Assembly: GCF_000091545.1 (NCBI RefSeq)
Contig: NC_006461.1
Coordinates: forward strand, 371,564-435,563
Reading direction: 5' to 3'
Origin: Thermus thermophilus HB8
Lineage (GTDB): Bacteria > Deinococcota > Deinococci > Deinococcales > Thermaceae
Length of the DNA stretch: 64,000 bases
Part shown: one piece after another, positions 47,626 through 55,719 of the stretch
Layout: every line of letters starts with the position of its first letter
Position numbering within the stretch: the stretch's first letter is position 1
Notes under the pieces: generated by a model
Database searches by the model: none
Seen by the model: only the letters and a program-made list of their open reading frames with translations
What the model was told of the DNA's origin: nothing
Position numbers and translations under genes: made by a program

Positions 47626-49556
47626 AGGCCTTGAGGCCCTCCTACGAGATGAAGCGCTACACCCTGCCCCAGCTCCTCAGGCTCCGGGCGGAGCACGAGG
47701 GGGACCGGGTGGCCCTCCGGGAGAAGGACTACGGCATCTGGAACGAGATCACCTACGCCCAGTACTACGAGAACGTCCTCCTCTTCGCCCACGGCCTCCT
47801 CTCCCTGGGCTTTGGGCCGGGGGAGAGGCTTGCCGTCATCGCCGACAACATTCCCGAGTGGCTCTACGCCGAGCTCGGGGCCCAGGCGGTGCGGGGGATC
47901 AGCGTGGGGGTCTACCAGAGCAGCCTTCCCCCCGAGATCGCCTACATGCTCCAGTACACGGGGGCGAGCGTGGTCCTCGCCGAGGACCAGGAGCAGGTGG
48001 ACAAGCTCTACGAGATCCGGAGCGAGATCCCCCACGTGCGCTATGTGATCTACGAGGACGAGAAGGGGATGCGGGGCTACAAGGACCCCTGGCTCCTCTC
48101 CTTCGCCGAGGTCCTGGAGCGGGGGCGGGAGCACCGGAGGAAGCACCCGGACGCGGTGGAGAGGCTCCTCCTCGAGGCCAGCCCGGAGGAGGTCTGCCAC
48201 CTTTCCTCCACCTCGGGCACCACGGGGCGTCCCAAGGCGGCCATGCTCCGCCACCGCAACCTGATCCACATGGGGGTGGCCCTCCAGGAGGTGGACCCCC
48301 TCCTGCCCACGGACGACTACCTTTCCTTCCTCCCCCTCGCCTGGATCGGGGAGCAGATGATGTCCGTGGCCATGGCCCTCACCGGGGGGTTCGCCGTCAA
48401 CTTCCCCGAGGAGGTGGAAACCGCCCTGCAGGACCTCAAGGAGATCGGCCCCCACGTGATGTTCAGCCCCCCGAGGGTCTGGGAGGGGATCCAGAGCCAG
48501 GTCTGGGTCCGCATCTCGGAAAGCCCCTGGTTCAACCGCTTCGTCTACGAGCGCCTCCTCAAGGTGGGGTACCGGGCGGCGGAGTACCGGATGCGGGGTA
48601 GGCCCATGCCCCTGGGGCTTCGCCTCGCCTACTGGTTTGCCGACCAGGTCCTCTTCAAGCCCTTGAGGGACCAGCTCGGCTTCCTCCGCCTCCGCCGGGC
48701 CTACACGGGGGGCGCCGCTTTGGGCCCCGACGTCTTCCGCTTCTTCCACGCCATCGGGGTCAACCTCAAGCAGGTCTACGGCCAGACGGAGATCATCGGC
48801 ATCGCCTTCGTCCACCGGGACGGGGACGTGCGCCACGACACCGTGGGCCTGCCCATCCCCGGGACCGAGGTCAGGATCAGCGAGGCGGGGGAGATCCTCC
48901 TCCGCTCCGACGCGGTCTGCGCCGGGTACTGGGAAAGGCCCGAGGCCACGCAGGAGACCTTCGGGGACGGGTGGCTGCACACCGGGGACGCGGGGTACCT
49001 CACGGAGGACGGCCACCTGGTGGTCATTGACCGCCTTTCCGACGTGATGCGCACCGAGAAAGGCACGGTCTTCAGCCCCCAGTTCCTGGAAAACAAGCTG
49101 AAGTTTTCCCCTTACATCAAGGAGGCCGTGGTCTTCGGGGACCGGAAGCCCTATCTGGCCGCCTTCATCAACATAGACCCCCAGACCGTGGGCAAGTGGG
49201 CCGAGGACCGGGGCCTGGCCTACACCACCTACCTGGACCTCTCCCTGAAGCCCGAGGTGGCCGAGCTCATCCGCAAGGAGGTGGAGAAGGTGAACAAGGA
49301 GCTTCCCGAGGAGCTTAGGATCCAGCGCTTCGTCCTTCTCTACAAGCTCCTGGACGCCGACGACGAGGAGCTCACCCGAACGGGCAAGGTGCGGCGGGGC
49401 CACATCGCCAAAAAGTACGCCCCCCTGGTGGAGGCCCTCTACTCCGGGGCCAAGGAGGTGGAGGTGGAGGCCGAGTACCGTTACCAGGACGGCACCCTCC
49501 AGCGCCTCCGGGCGCGGGTGCCCGTCCTGGGGTTCGCCGAGGAGGTGCCCGCGTGA
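47622..49556 (+). CDS. AMP-forming acyl-CoA synthetase
   Basis: 644 residues. The AMP/phosphate loop SSTSGTTGRPKAAMLRHRNL is near 188-207; VYGQTEIIGIAF marks the adenylation motif and GWLHTGDAGYLTEDG with VIDRLSDVMRTEKG the hinge to the C-domain. Long-chain (FadD-like) enzymes fit best by length and by the KGTVFSPQFLENKLKFSPYI segment, but aromatic acids are possible. It is sandwiched between ABC transporter genes with 4-nt overlaps on both sides, so it probably activates the transported acid on entry. Confidence 0.88.
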   Translation: MKALRPSYEMKRYTLPQLLRLRAEHEGDRVALREKDYGIWNEITYAQYYENVLLFAHGLLSLGFGPGERLAVIADNIPEWLYAELGAQAVRGISVGVYQSSLPPEIAYMLQYTGASVVLAEDQEQVDKLYEIRSEIPHVRYVIYEDEKGMRGYKDPWLLSFAEVLERGREHRRKHPDAVERLLLEASPEEVCHLSSTSGTTGRPKAAMLRHRNLIHMGVALQEVDPLLPTDDYLSFLPLAWIGEQMMSVAMALTGGFAVNFPEEVETALQDLKEIGPHVMFSPPRVWEGIQSQVWVRISESPWFNRFVYERLLKVGYRAAEYRMRGRPMPLGLRLAYWFADQVLFKPLRDQLGFLRLRRAYTGGAALGPDVFRFFHAIGVNLKQVYGQTEIIGIAFVHRDGDVRHDTVGLPIPGTEVRISEAGEILLRSDAVCAGYWERPEATQETFGDGWLHTGDAGYLTEDGHLVVIDRLSDVMRTEKGTVFSPQFLENKLKFSPYIKEAVVFGDRKPYLAAFINIDPQTVGKWAEDRGLAYTTYLDLSLKPEVAELIRKEVEKVNKELPEELRIQRFVLLYKLLDADDEELTRTGKVRRGHIAKKYAPLVEALYSGAKEVEVEAEYRYQDGTLQRLRARVPVLGFAEEVPA

Positions 49557-50446
49557 GCTTCTTCCTCCAGCTCCTCTTCTCGGGGGTGGTCCTGGGGCTC
49601 GTCTACGCCCTCGCCGCCTTGGGCTTCGTCCTCATCTACAAGGCGAGCCGGGTGGTGAACTTCGCCCAGGGGCAGTTCATCGCCATCGGGGCCTTTTTGG
49701 CCTACTGGGCCATGGTCGCCTTGGGGGCGCCCTTTCTTTTGGCCGCGGCCTTGGCCCTGGCCTTAACCGCCCTCTTGGGCTTTGGGGTGGAGCGGGTCTT
49801 CCTGAAGCGCATGGTGGGGCAGCCCATCATCTCCGTCATCATGGCCACCATCGGCCTCGCCTCCCTCCTTGACGGCCTGATCCACCTTACCCCCTTTGGG
49901 GCGGGCAACTTCAGCTACCCCGCCTTCCTGCCCTCGGGCGGTGTCGCCCTCCTGGGGGTGCAGGTCTCCTACCCCCAGCTCCTCGCCCTGGGCTTCACCC
50001 TGGCCTTCCTCGCCCTCTTCACCTGGTTTTTCCAGCGCTCCACCCTGGGGATCGCCATGCGTAGCGTGGCCGACGACCAGATGGCGGCCATGAGCCTCGG
50101 GGTCTCGGTGGAGAAGGTCTTCGCCCTGGCCTGGGCGGCGGCGGGGCTCACGGCGGCGGCGGCCGGGATCGTGGTGGGCACCATCGCCGGCCTCAACCTG
50201 GACGGGCTGGTGCACATCGGCCTTAAGGTCTTCCCCGTGGTGATCCTGGGGGGGCTGGACTCCATCCCCGGGGCGGTGGTGGCGGGGATTCTCATCGGCG
50301 TCTTGGAAAACCTGGCGGCGGGCTACCTGGACCCCTTTGTCCCCGGCGGGGGCACCCGGGACGTCTTCCCCTTCCTGGTCCTCCTTTTGGTTCTCTGGTT
50401 CAAGCCCCATGGCCTCTTCGGCACGGAGGAGATTGAGCGCGTATGA
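49553..50446 (+). CDS. branched-chain-type ABC transporter permease (LivH-like)
   Basis: 297 residues from GTG 49553, about eight hydrophobic helices. LivH signatures: GLVYALAALGFVLIYKASRV, VNFAQGQFIAIGAF and the late GGLDSIPGAVVAGILIGVLE. It forms half of the membrane channel with the next gene. Overlaps of 4 nt at both ends show one operon. Confidence 0.92.
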   Translation: MSFFLQLLFSGVVLGLVYALAALGFVLIYKASRVVNFAQGQFIAIGAFLAYWAMVALGAPFLLAAALALALTALLGFGVERVFLKRMVGQPIISVIMATIGLASLLDGLIHLTPFGAGNFSYPAFLPSGGVALLGVQVSYPQLLALGFTLAFLALFTWFFQRSTLGIAMRSVADDQMAAMSLGVSVEKVFALAWAAAGLTAAAAGIVVGTIAGLNLDGLVHIGLKVFPVVILGGLDSIPGAVVAGILIGVLENLAAGYLDPFVPGGGTRDVFPFLVLLLVLWFKPHGLFGTEEIERV

Positions 50447-51510
50447 GGAACCCTTGGGCCCAGACCGGAAACTACCGCACGCGGTACGAGCAGGACGCCA
50501 GCATCTTCGCCACCCACCGGGAGTTGGCCTCCCTTCTCCTCTTCCTGGGCTTCCTCCTGGTGCTGCCCCAGTTCCTCTCCCGGACCCAGGTCTTCATCCT
50601 GGACCTGATCCTGGTCTACAGCATCGCCGTCTTGGGGCTCAACATCACCACGGGGTACGCCGGCCTCATCAACATCGGCCAGGCGGCCTTCATGGGGGTG
50701 GGGGCGTACACCGCGGCCCTTTTGGCCCCGGCGGGGCTTCCCTTTTACCTCGTGCTCCCGGCGGCGGGGCTCGCCGGGGCCTTCTTCGGGTACCTGGTGG
50801 GCATCCCGAGCCTCCGAGTGAAGCACCTTTACCTGGCCATGGCCACCCTCGCCTTCCAGGTGGTCTTTGAGTGGACGGTGGGCCACCTCCCCCTCCTCAA
50901 CCAGGGCGGGGCCATGCCCTTGCCCCGGGTAAGCCTTCTCGGGTACGAGGTGGGCTTCCGCAACCACTACCACTTCTGGTACTACGTGAGCTTCGCGGTT
51001 TTGGTCCTTCTCGCCCTCTTCTTCCGCAACCTCCTCAGGACCAAGTACGGCCGGGCCCTGGTGGCGGTGCGGGACAACGACCGGGCGGCGGACGCCATGG
51101 GCATGGACCCCGGGCGCACCAAGCTCTTCGCCTTCGCCCTGGGCGCCTTCTACGCCGGGGTGGCGGGGGCGCTTTACGCCTACCTCTCCCGGGCGGTGGT
51201 CATTGAGGACTACACCTTCTCCGTCTCCATCAAGCTCCTGGCCATGGCCATCGTGGGGGGCCTCGGCACCTTGGTGGGAAGCTTCCTGGGGCCCGCCTTT
51301 CTGGAGCTTCTGGACGTGAACATGGAGGCCCTTTCCAACCTCATTAAGGCCCTGGGCTTCAGCGTGGCTGGGGTGGACGTGGCGAGCGCCCTAAGGCCCC
51401 TGGCCTTCGGCCTCGTCATCGTCCTCTTCCTGGTGTTTGAGCCCAGGGGGCTTTACAACTGGTGGCGCGTGATGCGAAGCTACTTCCGCACCTGGCCCTT
51501 TAGGTACTAG
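50443..51510 (+). CDS. branched-chain-type ABC transporter permease (LivM-like)
   Basis: 355 residues. LivM signatures: NITTGYAGLINIGQAAFMGV, a VGIPSLRVKHLYLAMATLAF segment, AVRDNDRAADAMGMDPGRTK, and VGGLGTLVGSFLGPAFLELL. About ten hydrophobic helices. It pairs with the LivH-like permease. A 39-nt gap with a hairpin separates it from the binding-protein gene. Confidence 0.92.
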   Translation: MRNPWAQTGNYRTRYEQDASIFATHRELASLLLFLGFLLVLPQFLSRTQVFILDLILVYSIAVLGLNITTGYAGLINIGQAAFMGVGAYTAALLAPAGLPFYLVLPAAGLAGAFFGYLVGIPSLRVKHLYLAMATLAFQVVFEWTVGHLPLLNQGGAMPLPRVSLLGYEVGFRNHYHFWYYVSFAVLVLLALFFRNLLRTKYGRALVAVRDNDRAADAMGMDPGRTKLFAFALGAFYAGVAGALYAYLSRAVVIEDYTFSVSIKLLAMAIVGGLGTLVGSFLGPAFLELLDVNMEALSNLIKALGFSVAGVDVASALRPLAFGLVIVLFLVFEPRGLYNWWRVMRSYFRTWPFRY

Positions 51511-51511
51511 G

Positions 51512-51531
51512 CAACCCCCCTCATGGGGTTG
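51512..51531 (+). other. intercistronic hairpin before the substrate-binding protein gene
   Basis: CAACCCC and GGGGTTG, a 7-bp stem with a 6-nt loop, between the LivM stop (51510) and ATG 51550. No T-run follows, so it is more likely an RNA-processing or stability element than a terminator. Confidence 0.5.
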
Positions 51532-51549
51532 GCGAAGGGAGGGAAGCGT

Positions 51550-52746
51550 ATGCGAAGGACACTGGCAGGCATCGCGGCGGTCTTGGGGTTGGCTTTAGGC
51601 CAGCAGCAGGTGACCCTCTTCTGGTCGGGGGCCATCACCGGGCCCACCTCGGACGCGGGGGCCCCTTACGGGGCGGCGGTGGAGGACTACTGCAAGTGGG
51701 CCAACGAGCGGAAGCTCGTGCCCGGGGTGGTCTTCAACTGTGTGGTGCGGGACGACCAGTACAACAACGCCAACACCCAGCGCTTCTTTGAGGAGGCGGT
51801 GGACCGCTTCAAGATCCCCGTCTTCCTCTCCTACGCCACGGGGGCGAACCTCCAGCTCAAGCCCCTGATCCAGGAGCTCAGGATCCCCACCATCCCCGCC
51901 TCCATGCACATTGAGCTCATTGACCCGCCCAACAACGATTACATCTTCCTCCCCACCACCAGCTACTCCGAGCAGGTGGTGGCCCTTCTGGAGTACATCG
52001 CCCGCGAGAAGAAGGGGGCCAAGGTGGCCCTGGTGGTCCACCCCTCCCCCTTCGGCCGGGCTCCGGTGGAGGACGCGAGGAAGGCGGCCCGGGAGCTCGG
52101 GCTTCAGATCGTGGACGTCCAGGAGGTGGGAAGCGGCAACCTGGACAACACCGCCCTCCTCAAGCGCTTTGAGCAGGCCGGGGTGGAGTACGTGGTCCAC
52201 CAGAACGTGGCGGGCCCCGTGGCCAACATCCTCAAGGACGCCAAGCGCCTGGGCCTGAAGATGCGCCACCTGGGGGCCCACTACACGGGGGGGCCGGACC
52301 TCATCGCCTTGGCCGGGGACGCGGCGGAGGGCTTCCTCTGGGCCACGAGCTTCTACATGGCCCACGAGGACACCCCGGGGATCCGGCTGCAGAAGGAGAT
52401 CGGGCGGAAGTACGGCCGTCCCGAAAACTTCATTGAGAGCGTGAACTACACGAACGGGATGCTCGTCGCGTCCATCGCCGTGGAGGCCATCCGCAGGGCC
52501 CAGGAGCGGTTCAAGCGGATCACCAACGAGACCGTCTACCAGGCCATCGTCGGCATGAACGGGCCCAACGCCTTCAAGCCGGGCTTCGCCGTCTCCACCA
52601 AGCAGGGCGTGGAGATTGACTTCACCAAGAGCGAGCACACGGGGGCGGAAGGCCTCCGGATCCTCGAGGCCAAGGGAGGGCGCTTCGTCCCCGTCACGGA
52701 GCCCTTCACCTCGGCCCTCTTCCGCAAGGTGCACTACGGCAAGTAG
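51550..52746 (+). CDS. periplasmic substrate-binding protein of the LivK type
   Basis: 398 residues from ATG 51550, with signal peptide MRRTLAGIAAVLGLALGQQ. The mature two-lobe fold of the Peripla_BP/leucine-binding family is suggested by DQYNNANTQRFFEEAVDRFK, FLSYATGANLQLKP, PVEDARKAARELG and ESVNYTNGMLVASIAVEAIR. It should capture the ligand, possibly a carboxylate given the acyl-CoA synthetase in the operon. GGGAAGCGT precedes the start. Confidence 0.88.
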   Translation: MRRTLAGIAAVLGLALGQQQVTLFWSGAITGPTSDAGAPYGAAVEDYCKWANERKLVPGVVFNCVVRDDQYNNANTQRFFEEAVDRFKIPVFLSYATGANLQLKPLIQELRIPTIPASMHIELIDPPNNDYIFLPTTSYSEQVVALLEYIAREKKGAKVALVVHPSPFGRAPVEDARKAARELGLQIVDVQEVGSGNLDNTALLKRFEQAGVEYVVHQNVAGPVANILKDAKRLGLKMRHLGAHYTGGPDLIALAGDAAEGFLWATSFYMAHEDTPGIRLQKEIGRKYGRPENFIESVNYTNGMLVASIAVEAIRRAQERFKRITNETVYQAIVGMNGPNAFKPGFAVSTKQGVEIDFTKSEHTGAEGLRILEAKGGRFVPVTEPFTSALFRKVHYGK

Positions 52747-52747
52747 A

Positions 52748-52772
52748 CCCCGGGAGCCCGGGGTGCCCCGGG
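52748..52772 (+). other. alternative hairpins after the substrate-binding protein gene
   Basis: Overlapping inverted repeats CCCCGGG-AG-CCCGGGG (52748-52763) and CCCGGGG-TG-CCCCGGG (52757-52772) start 2 nt after the stop. They are mutually exclusive. They could protect the 3' end of the upstream message, raising the binding protein relative to the last ATPase. Confidence 0.5.
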
Positions 52773-52790
52773 CCCCTTTCCCACAAGGCC

Positions 52791-53624
52791 ATGGACGCTT
52801 TGAACCCGATCCGTCCCGAGGACCTCGGCCCCATCCTCCTCCTCGTCAACAACATTGAGGTGGTCTACCACGACGTGATCCAGGTGCTCCGGGGGGTCTC
52901 CCTCAAGGTCCCCGAAGGGAGGATCACCGCCCTCTTGGGCCCGAACGGGGCGGGGAAGACCACCACCCTTCGGGCCATCTCCGGCCTCCTCATCCCCGAG
53001 GACGGGGAGGTGGTGCGGGGGGAGATCCTCTTCCGGGGGACGCCCATCCAGGGCCGCCCCCCCGAGGAGATCGTCAAGCTGGGCATCGTGCAGGTCCTGG
53101 AGGGTCGCCGCGTCTTCAAGCACCTCACGGTGGAGGAGAACCTCAAGGTGGGCACCCTGACCCGGAGGGGCGTGAACCTCAAGGAGGAGCTGGACCGGAT
53201 CTACCACTACTTCCCCCGCCTGGCCGAGCTCAGGCACCGGCTCGCGGGGTACTGCTCGGGCGGGGAGCAGCAGATGATCGCCATCGGGCGGGCCCTCCTC
53301 GCCAAGCCCCGCCTCCTCCTTTTGGACGAGCCCTCCCTGGGCCTCGCCCCCCTGCTCGTGCGGGAGATCTTTGACATCGTGGCCCGGGTGAACGCGGAGG
53401 AGGGGGTTACGGTCCTCGTGGTGGAGCAGAACGCCCGGGTGGCCCTCTCCATCGCCCACTACGGCTACATCATGGAGTCGGGCCGGATCGTCCTCGAGGG
53501 GGACCGGGCGTACCTCTTGGAAAACCCCGACGTCCAGGAGTTCTACCTGGGCGTGGCCAAGGAAGGGGGGAGGAAGAGCTTCAAGGAGGTCAAGGCCTAC
53601 AAGCGGCGCAAGCGCTTCATGTGA
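52791..53624 (+). CDS. branched-chain-type ABC transporter ATPase (LivF-like)
   Basis: 277 residues from ATG 52791. Walker A GPNGAGKTTT near 53-62, signature YCSGGEQQMIAIGRAL, Walker B LLLLDEPSLGLAP and H-loop VVEQNARVAL, all typical of LivF. A basic C-terminal extension (KSFKEVKAYKRRKRF) is longer than usual. Last gene of the operon; a hairpin follows. Confidence 0.9.
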   Translation: MDALNPIRPEDLGPILLLVNNIEVVYHDVIQVLRGVSLKVPEGRITALLGPNGAGKTTTLRAISGLLIPEDGEVVRGEILFRGTPIQGRPPEEIVKLGIVQVLEGRRVFKHLTVEENLKVGTLTRRGVNLKEELDRIYHYFPRLAELRHRLAGYCSGGEQQMIAIGRALLAKPRLLLLDEPSLGLAPLLVREIFDIVARVNAEEGVTVLVVEQNARVALSIAHYGYIMESGRIVLEGDRAYLLENPDVQEFYLGVAKEGGRKSFKEVKAYKRRKRFM

Positions 53625-53632
53625 GCCCAAAA

Positions 53633-53654
53633 GGCCCCTGCGCAAGCGGGGGCC
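53633..53654 (+). terminator. terminator-like hairpin after the LivF-like gene
   Basis: A 9-bp stem with GCAA tetraloop (GGCCCCTGC-GCAA-GCGGGGGCC, one G-T pair), beginning 8 nt after the stop. No T-run follows, so termination may be partial or rho-dependent. Confidence 0.5.
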
Positions 53655-53661
53655 TGGCGGC

Positions 53662-53690
53662 GCAAATGAAAATGCGCTATCGTTATTGGT
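53662..53690 (+). promoter_or_regulatory. AT-rich promoter/operator of the zinc/manganese ABC operon
   Basis: A 29-nt island directly before ATG 53691 with unusual A/T content, containing AATGAAAATGC and CTATCGTTATT as an imperfect inverted repeat (about 6 of 11 positions). Such elements upstream of znuCB/mntAB-type genes are often bound by Fur/Zur or MntR-type repressors. TATCGT could be the -10. The specific regulator is inferred. Confidence 0.45.
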
Positions 53691-54431
53691 ATGTGGGCGG
53701 TGGAGACCCAGGGGCTTGCGGTGCGCTTCGGGCAGTACCAGGCCTTGGAGGACGTCTCCTTGAGGGTGCCCGAGGGCAGCTTCGTGGCCGTGGTGGGCCC
53801 CAACGGGGCAGGGAAGAGCACCCTTCTCAAGGCCCTTTTGGGCCTCGTGCCCTTCCGGGGGGAGGTGCGGATCTTCGGCCGCCCCTTGGGCCAGGCCGAT
53901 CCCTTCTGGTTCGGCTACGTGCCCCAGATCAAGACCTTTGACCGCACCTTCCCCGCCCTGGCCTTGGAGCTCGTGGTCTCGGGGCTCCGCCGCGCCTGGC
54001 CCTTTCGCGTGGGGGAGGAGGAGCGCAGGCGGGCCCTCGAGGCCTTGGGGCGGGTGGGGGCGTTGGAGCTCGCCCACCGCCCCTTGGGGCGGCTTTCCGG
54101 GGGGCAGTTGCAGCGGGTCTACCTGGCCCGGGCCCTGGTGCGCAGGCCCCGCCTCCTCCTTTTGGACGAGCCCGCCACCGGGGTGGACCGGCTGGGGGAG
54201 GTGGACCTCTACCGGCACCTGGAGGCCTACCAGGAGGAGACGGGGGCCACGATCCTCATGATCACCCACGACTGGGAGGCGGCCCACCACGCCAGCCACG
54301 TCCTGGTGCTGAACCGCCGCGTGATCGGCTTCGGCCCGCCGGAGCGGGCCCTCTCCGAGGAGTGCCTCCGCCAGGCCTTCGGCCATTTGGGGCACGAGCA
54401 CGCCCTTTTCCTGGGAGGCGGCCGTGCTTGA
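53691..54431 (+). CDS. metal (zinc/manganese) ABC transporter ATPase
   Basis: 246 residues. Walker A GPNGAGKSTL near 38-47, Q-loop FGYVPQIKTFDRTFP, signature LSGGQLQRVYLARAL, Walker B LLLLDEPATGVDRLG and H-loop ITHDWEAAHHAS. The FGYVPQ..FD..FP pattern is typical of the ZnuC/MntB/TroB group. It overlaps the permease by 8 nt. The substrate-binding lipoprotein is not encoded here. Confidence 0.88.
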   Translation: MWAVETQGLAVRFGQYQALEDVSLRVPEGSFVAVVGPNGAGKSTLLKALLGLVPFRGEVRIFGRPLGQADPFWFGYVPQIKTFDRTFPALALELVVSGLRRAWPFRVGEEERRRALEALGRVGALELAHRPLGRLSGGQLQRVYLARALVRRPRLLLLDEPATGVDRLGEVDLYRHLEAYQEETGATILMITHDWEAAHHASHVLVLNRRVIGFGPPERALSEECLRQAFGHLGHEHALFLGGGRA

Positions 54432-55230
54432 GGCCTTGGGCTACCCCTTCTTCCAGAGGGCCCTCCTCGCCGGCCTCTTGGTGAGCCTGCTTGGAGGGGC
54501 GCTTTCCGCCTTCGTGGTGCAGAGAAGGCTTTCCTTCCTGGGGGACGGGCTCGCCCACGCCGCCTTCGCCGGGGTGGCCCTGGGGCTTTTCCTGAGGGAG
54601 GAGCCCCTCTACCTCGCCCTCCCCTTCACCCTGGCCGTGGCCCTGGCCATCACCTACGTGAAGGAGCGCTCGGGCCTCTCGGAGGACACGGCCATCGGCG
54701 TCTTCTTCGCCCTTTCCGTGGCCCTCGGGGCCGTCTTCCTCGCCAAGGCCCGGGGGTACGTGGGGGACGCCATGGGCTACCTCTTCGGCTCCCTCCTCGC
54801 CGTGGGGCCCGGGGACCTCTGGGCCGTGGGGGGGGTGGTCCTTCTGGGCCTCGCCCTCCTTCCCCTCTGGGGCGCTTTGGCCTACGCCACCTTTGACCGG
54901 GAGCTCGCCCTCGCCGACCGGGTGCCCGTGGGGCTCCACGACTACCTCCTCTCCGCCTACCTGGCCCTCGCCCTGGTGGTGGCGGTGAAGGTGGTGGGGG
55001 TCCTCCTCGTGGCCGCCTTTTTGGTGATCCCGGGGGCGGCGGCCCGGCTTCTCGGCCGCACCTTCGCCGGCATGACCCTCCTTGCCCTCCTCTTCGCCCT
55101 CTCGGCCACCCTCCTCGGGCTTTACGCCTCCTTCCTCCTGGACTGGCCCAGCGGGGCCAGCGTGGTCCTGGCCCAGGCCCTCCTCTTCGGCCTCGCCTTC
55201 CTTAAAACCGCGTTTTCCGGGGGGAAATAG
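54424..55230 (+). CDS. metal (zinc/manganese) ABC transporter permease
   Basis: 268 residues from GTG 54424, about eight helices. ABC-3 family signatures: FLGDGLAHAAFAGVALGLFL, SEDTAIGVFFALSVALGAVF and VKVVGVLLVAAFLVIPGAAA. It forms the channel for Zn2+ or Mn2+ (or Fe2+) with the preceding ATPase. Followed 24 nt later by iscR with its own promoter. Confidence 0.9.
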   Translation: MLEALGYPFFQRALLAGLLVSLLGGALSAFVVQRRLSFLGDGLAHAAFAGVALGLFLREEPLYLALPFTLAVALAITYVKERSGLSEDTAIGVFFALSVALGAVFLAKARGYVGDAMGYLFGSLLAVGPGDLWAVGGVVLLGLALLPLWGALAYATFDRELALADRVPVGLHDYLLSAYLALALVVAVKVVGVLLVAAFLVIPGAAARLLGRTFAGMTLLALLFALSATLLGLYASFLLDWPSGASVVLAQALLFGLAFLKTAFSGGK

Positions 55231-55242
55231 CCGCTTTTGGGG

Positions 55243-55248
55243 TATACT
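55243..55248 (+). promoter_or_regulatory. -10 hexamer of iscR
   Basis: TATACT, 6 nt before ATG 55255: leaderless start. IscR-type proteins commonly repress their own promoter; no clear operator could be picked out. Confidence 0.55.
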
Positions 55249-55254
55249 GGGGGC

Positions 55255-55704
55255 ATGTGGGTGTCCACGAAGGCCCAGTACGGCCTCCGCGCCCTGGTGG
55301 AGATCGGCCTTAGGGCGCCGAGGGCGGTGCCCCTGAAGGAGGTGGCCGAGGCCCAGGGCATCAGCCAGCACTACCTGGAGCAGATCGCCGCCCAGCTCCG
55401 CAACGCGGGCTTCATCCGCTCCGTGCGGGGGGCGAAGGGGGGGTACCGGCTCGCCCGCCCCCCGGAGAAGGTCACCGCCCTCGAGGTGGTGGAGGCCCTG
55501 GAGGGGAGCCTGGCCCCGGTGAGCTGCCTGGAGGACCCGGAGAGCTGCGACAAGGTGGGGCGGTGCTCCACCGAGCTTTTGTGGCGGCGGGTGGACCTCG
55601 CCATGCGCCAGGTCCTCGGGGGCACCACCCTTAAGGACCTCATTGAGGAGAGGCGGCTTTTGGAGGCCAGGGGGGTCATCCCCCTCGAGGCCCGCGTCTC
55701 CTGA
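55255..55704 (+). CDS. iscR: Rrf2/IscR-family iron-sulfur transcription regulator
   Basis: 149 residues from ATG 55255 (an upstream start at 55237 would precede the -10). The winged helix is MWVSTKAQYGLRALVEIGLR with the recognition region KEVAEAQGISQHYLEQIAAQ and wing RGAKGGYRLARPP. Three cysteines, in SCLEDPESCDKVGRC, spaced 6 and 5 residues apart, match the [2Fe-2S]-binding trio of IscR. The cysteine desulfurase gene follows 15 nt later. Confidence 0.88.
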   Translation: MWVSTKAQYGLRALVEIGLRAPRAVPLKEVAEAQGISQHYLEQIAAQLRNAGFIRSVRGAKGGYRLARPPEKVTALEVVEALEGSLAPVSCLEDPESCDKVGRCSTELLWRRVDLAMRQVLGGTTLKDLIEERRLLEARGVIPLEARVS

Positions 55705-55719
55705 GGGCCGGGAGGCGGC

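Noticed and set aside
47604..49403. 599-codon minus-strand frame
   Set aside because: Complement of the acyl-CoA synthetase gene; biased Gly/His/Glu composition and no motifs.
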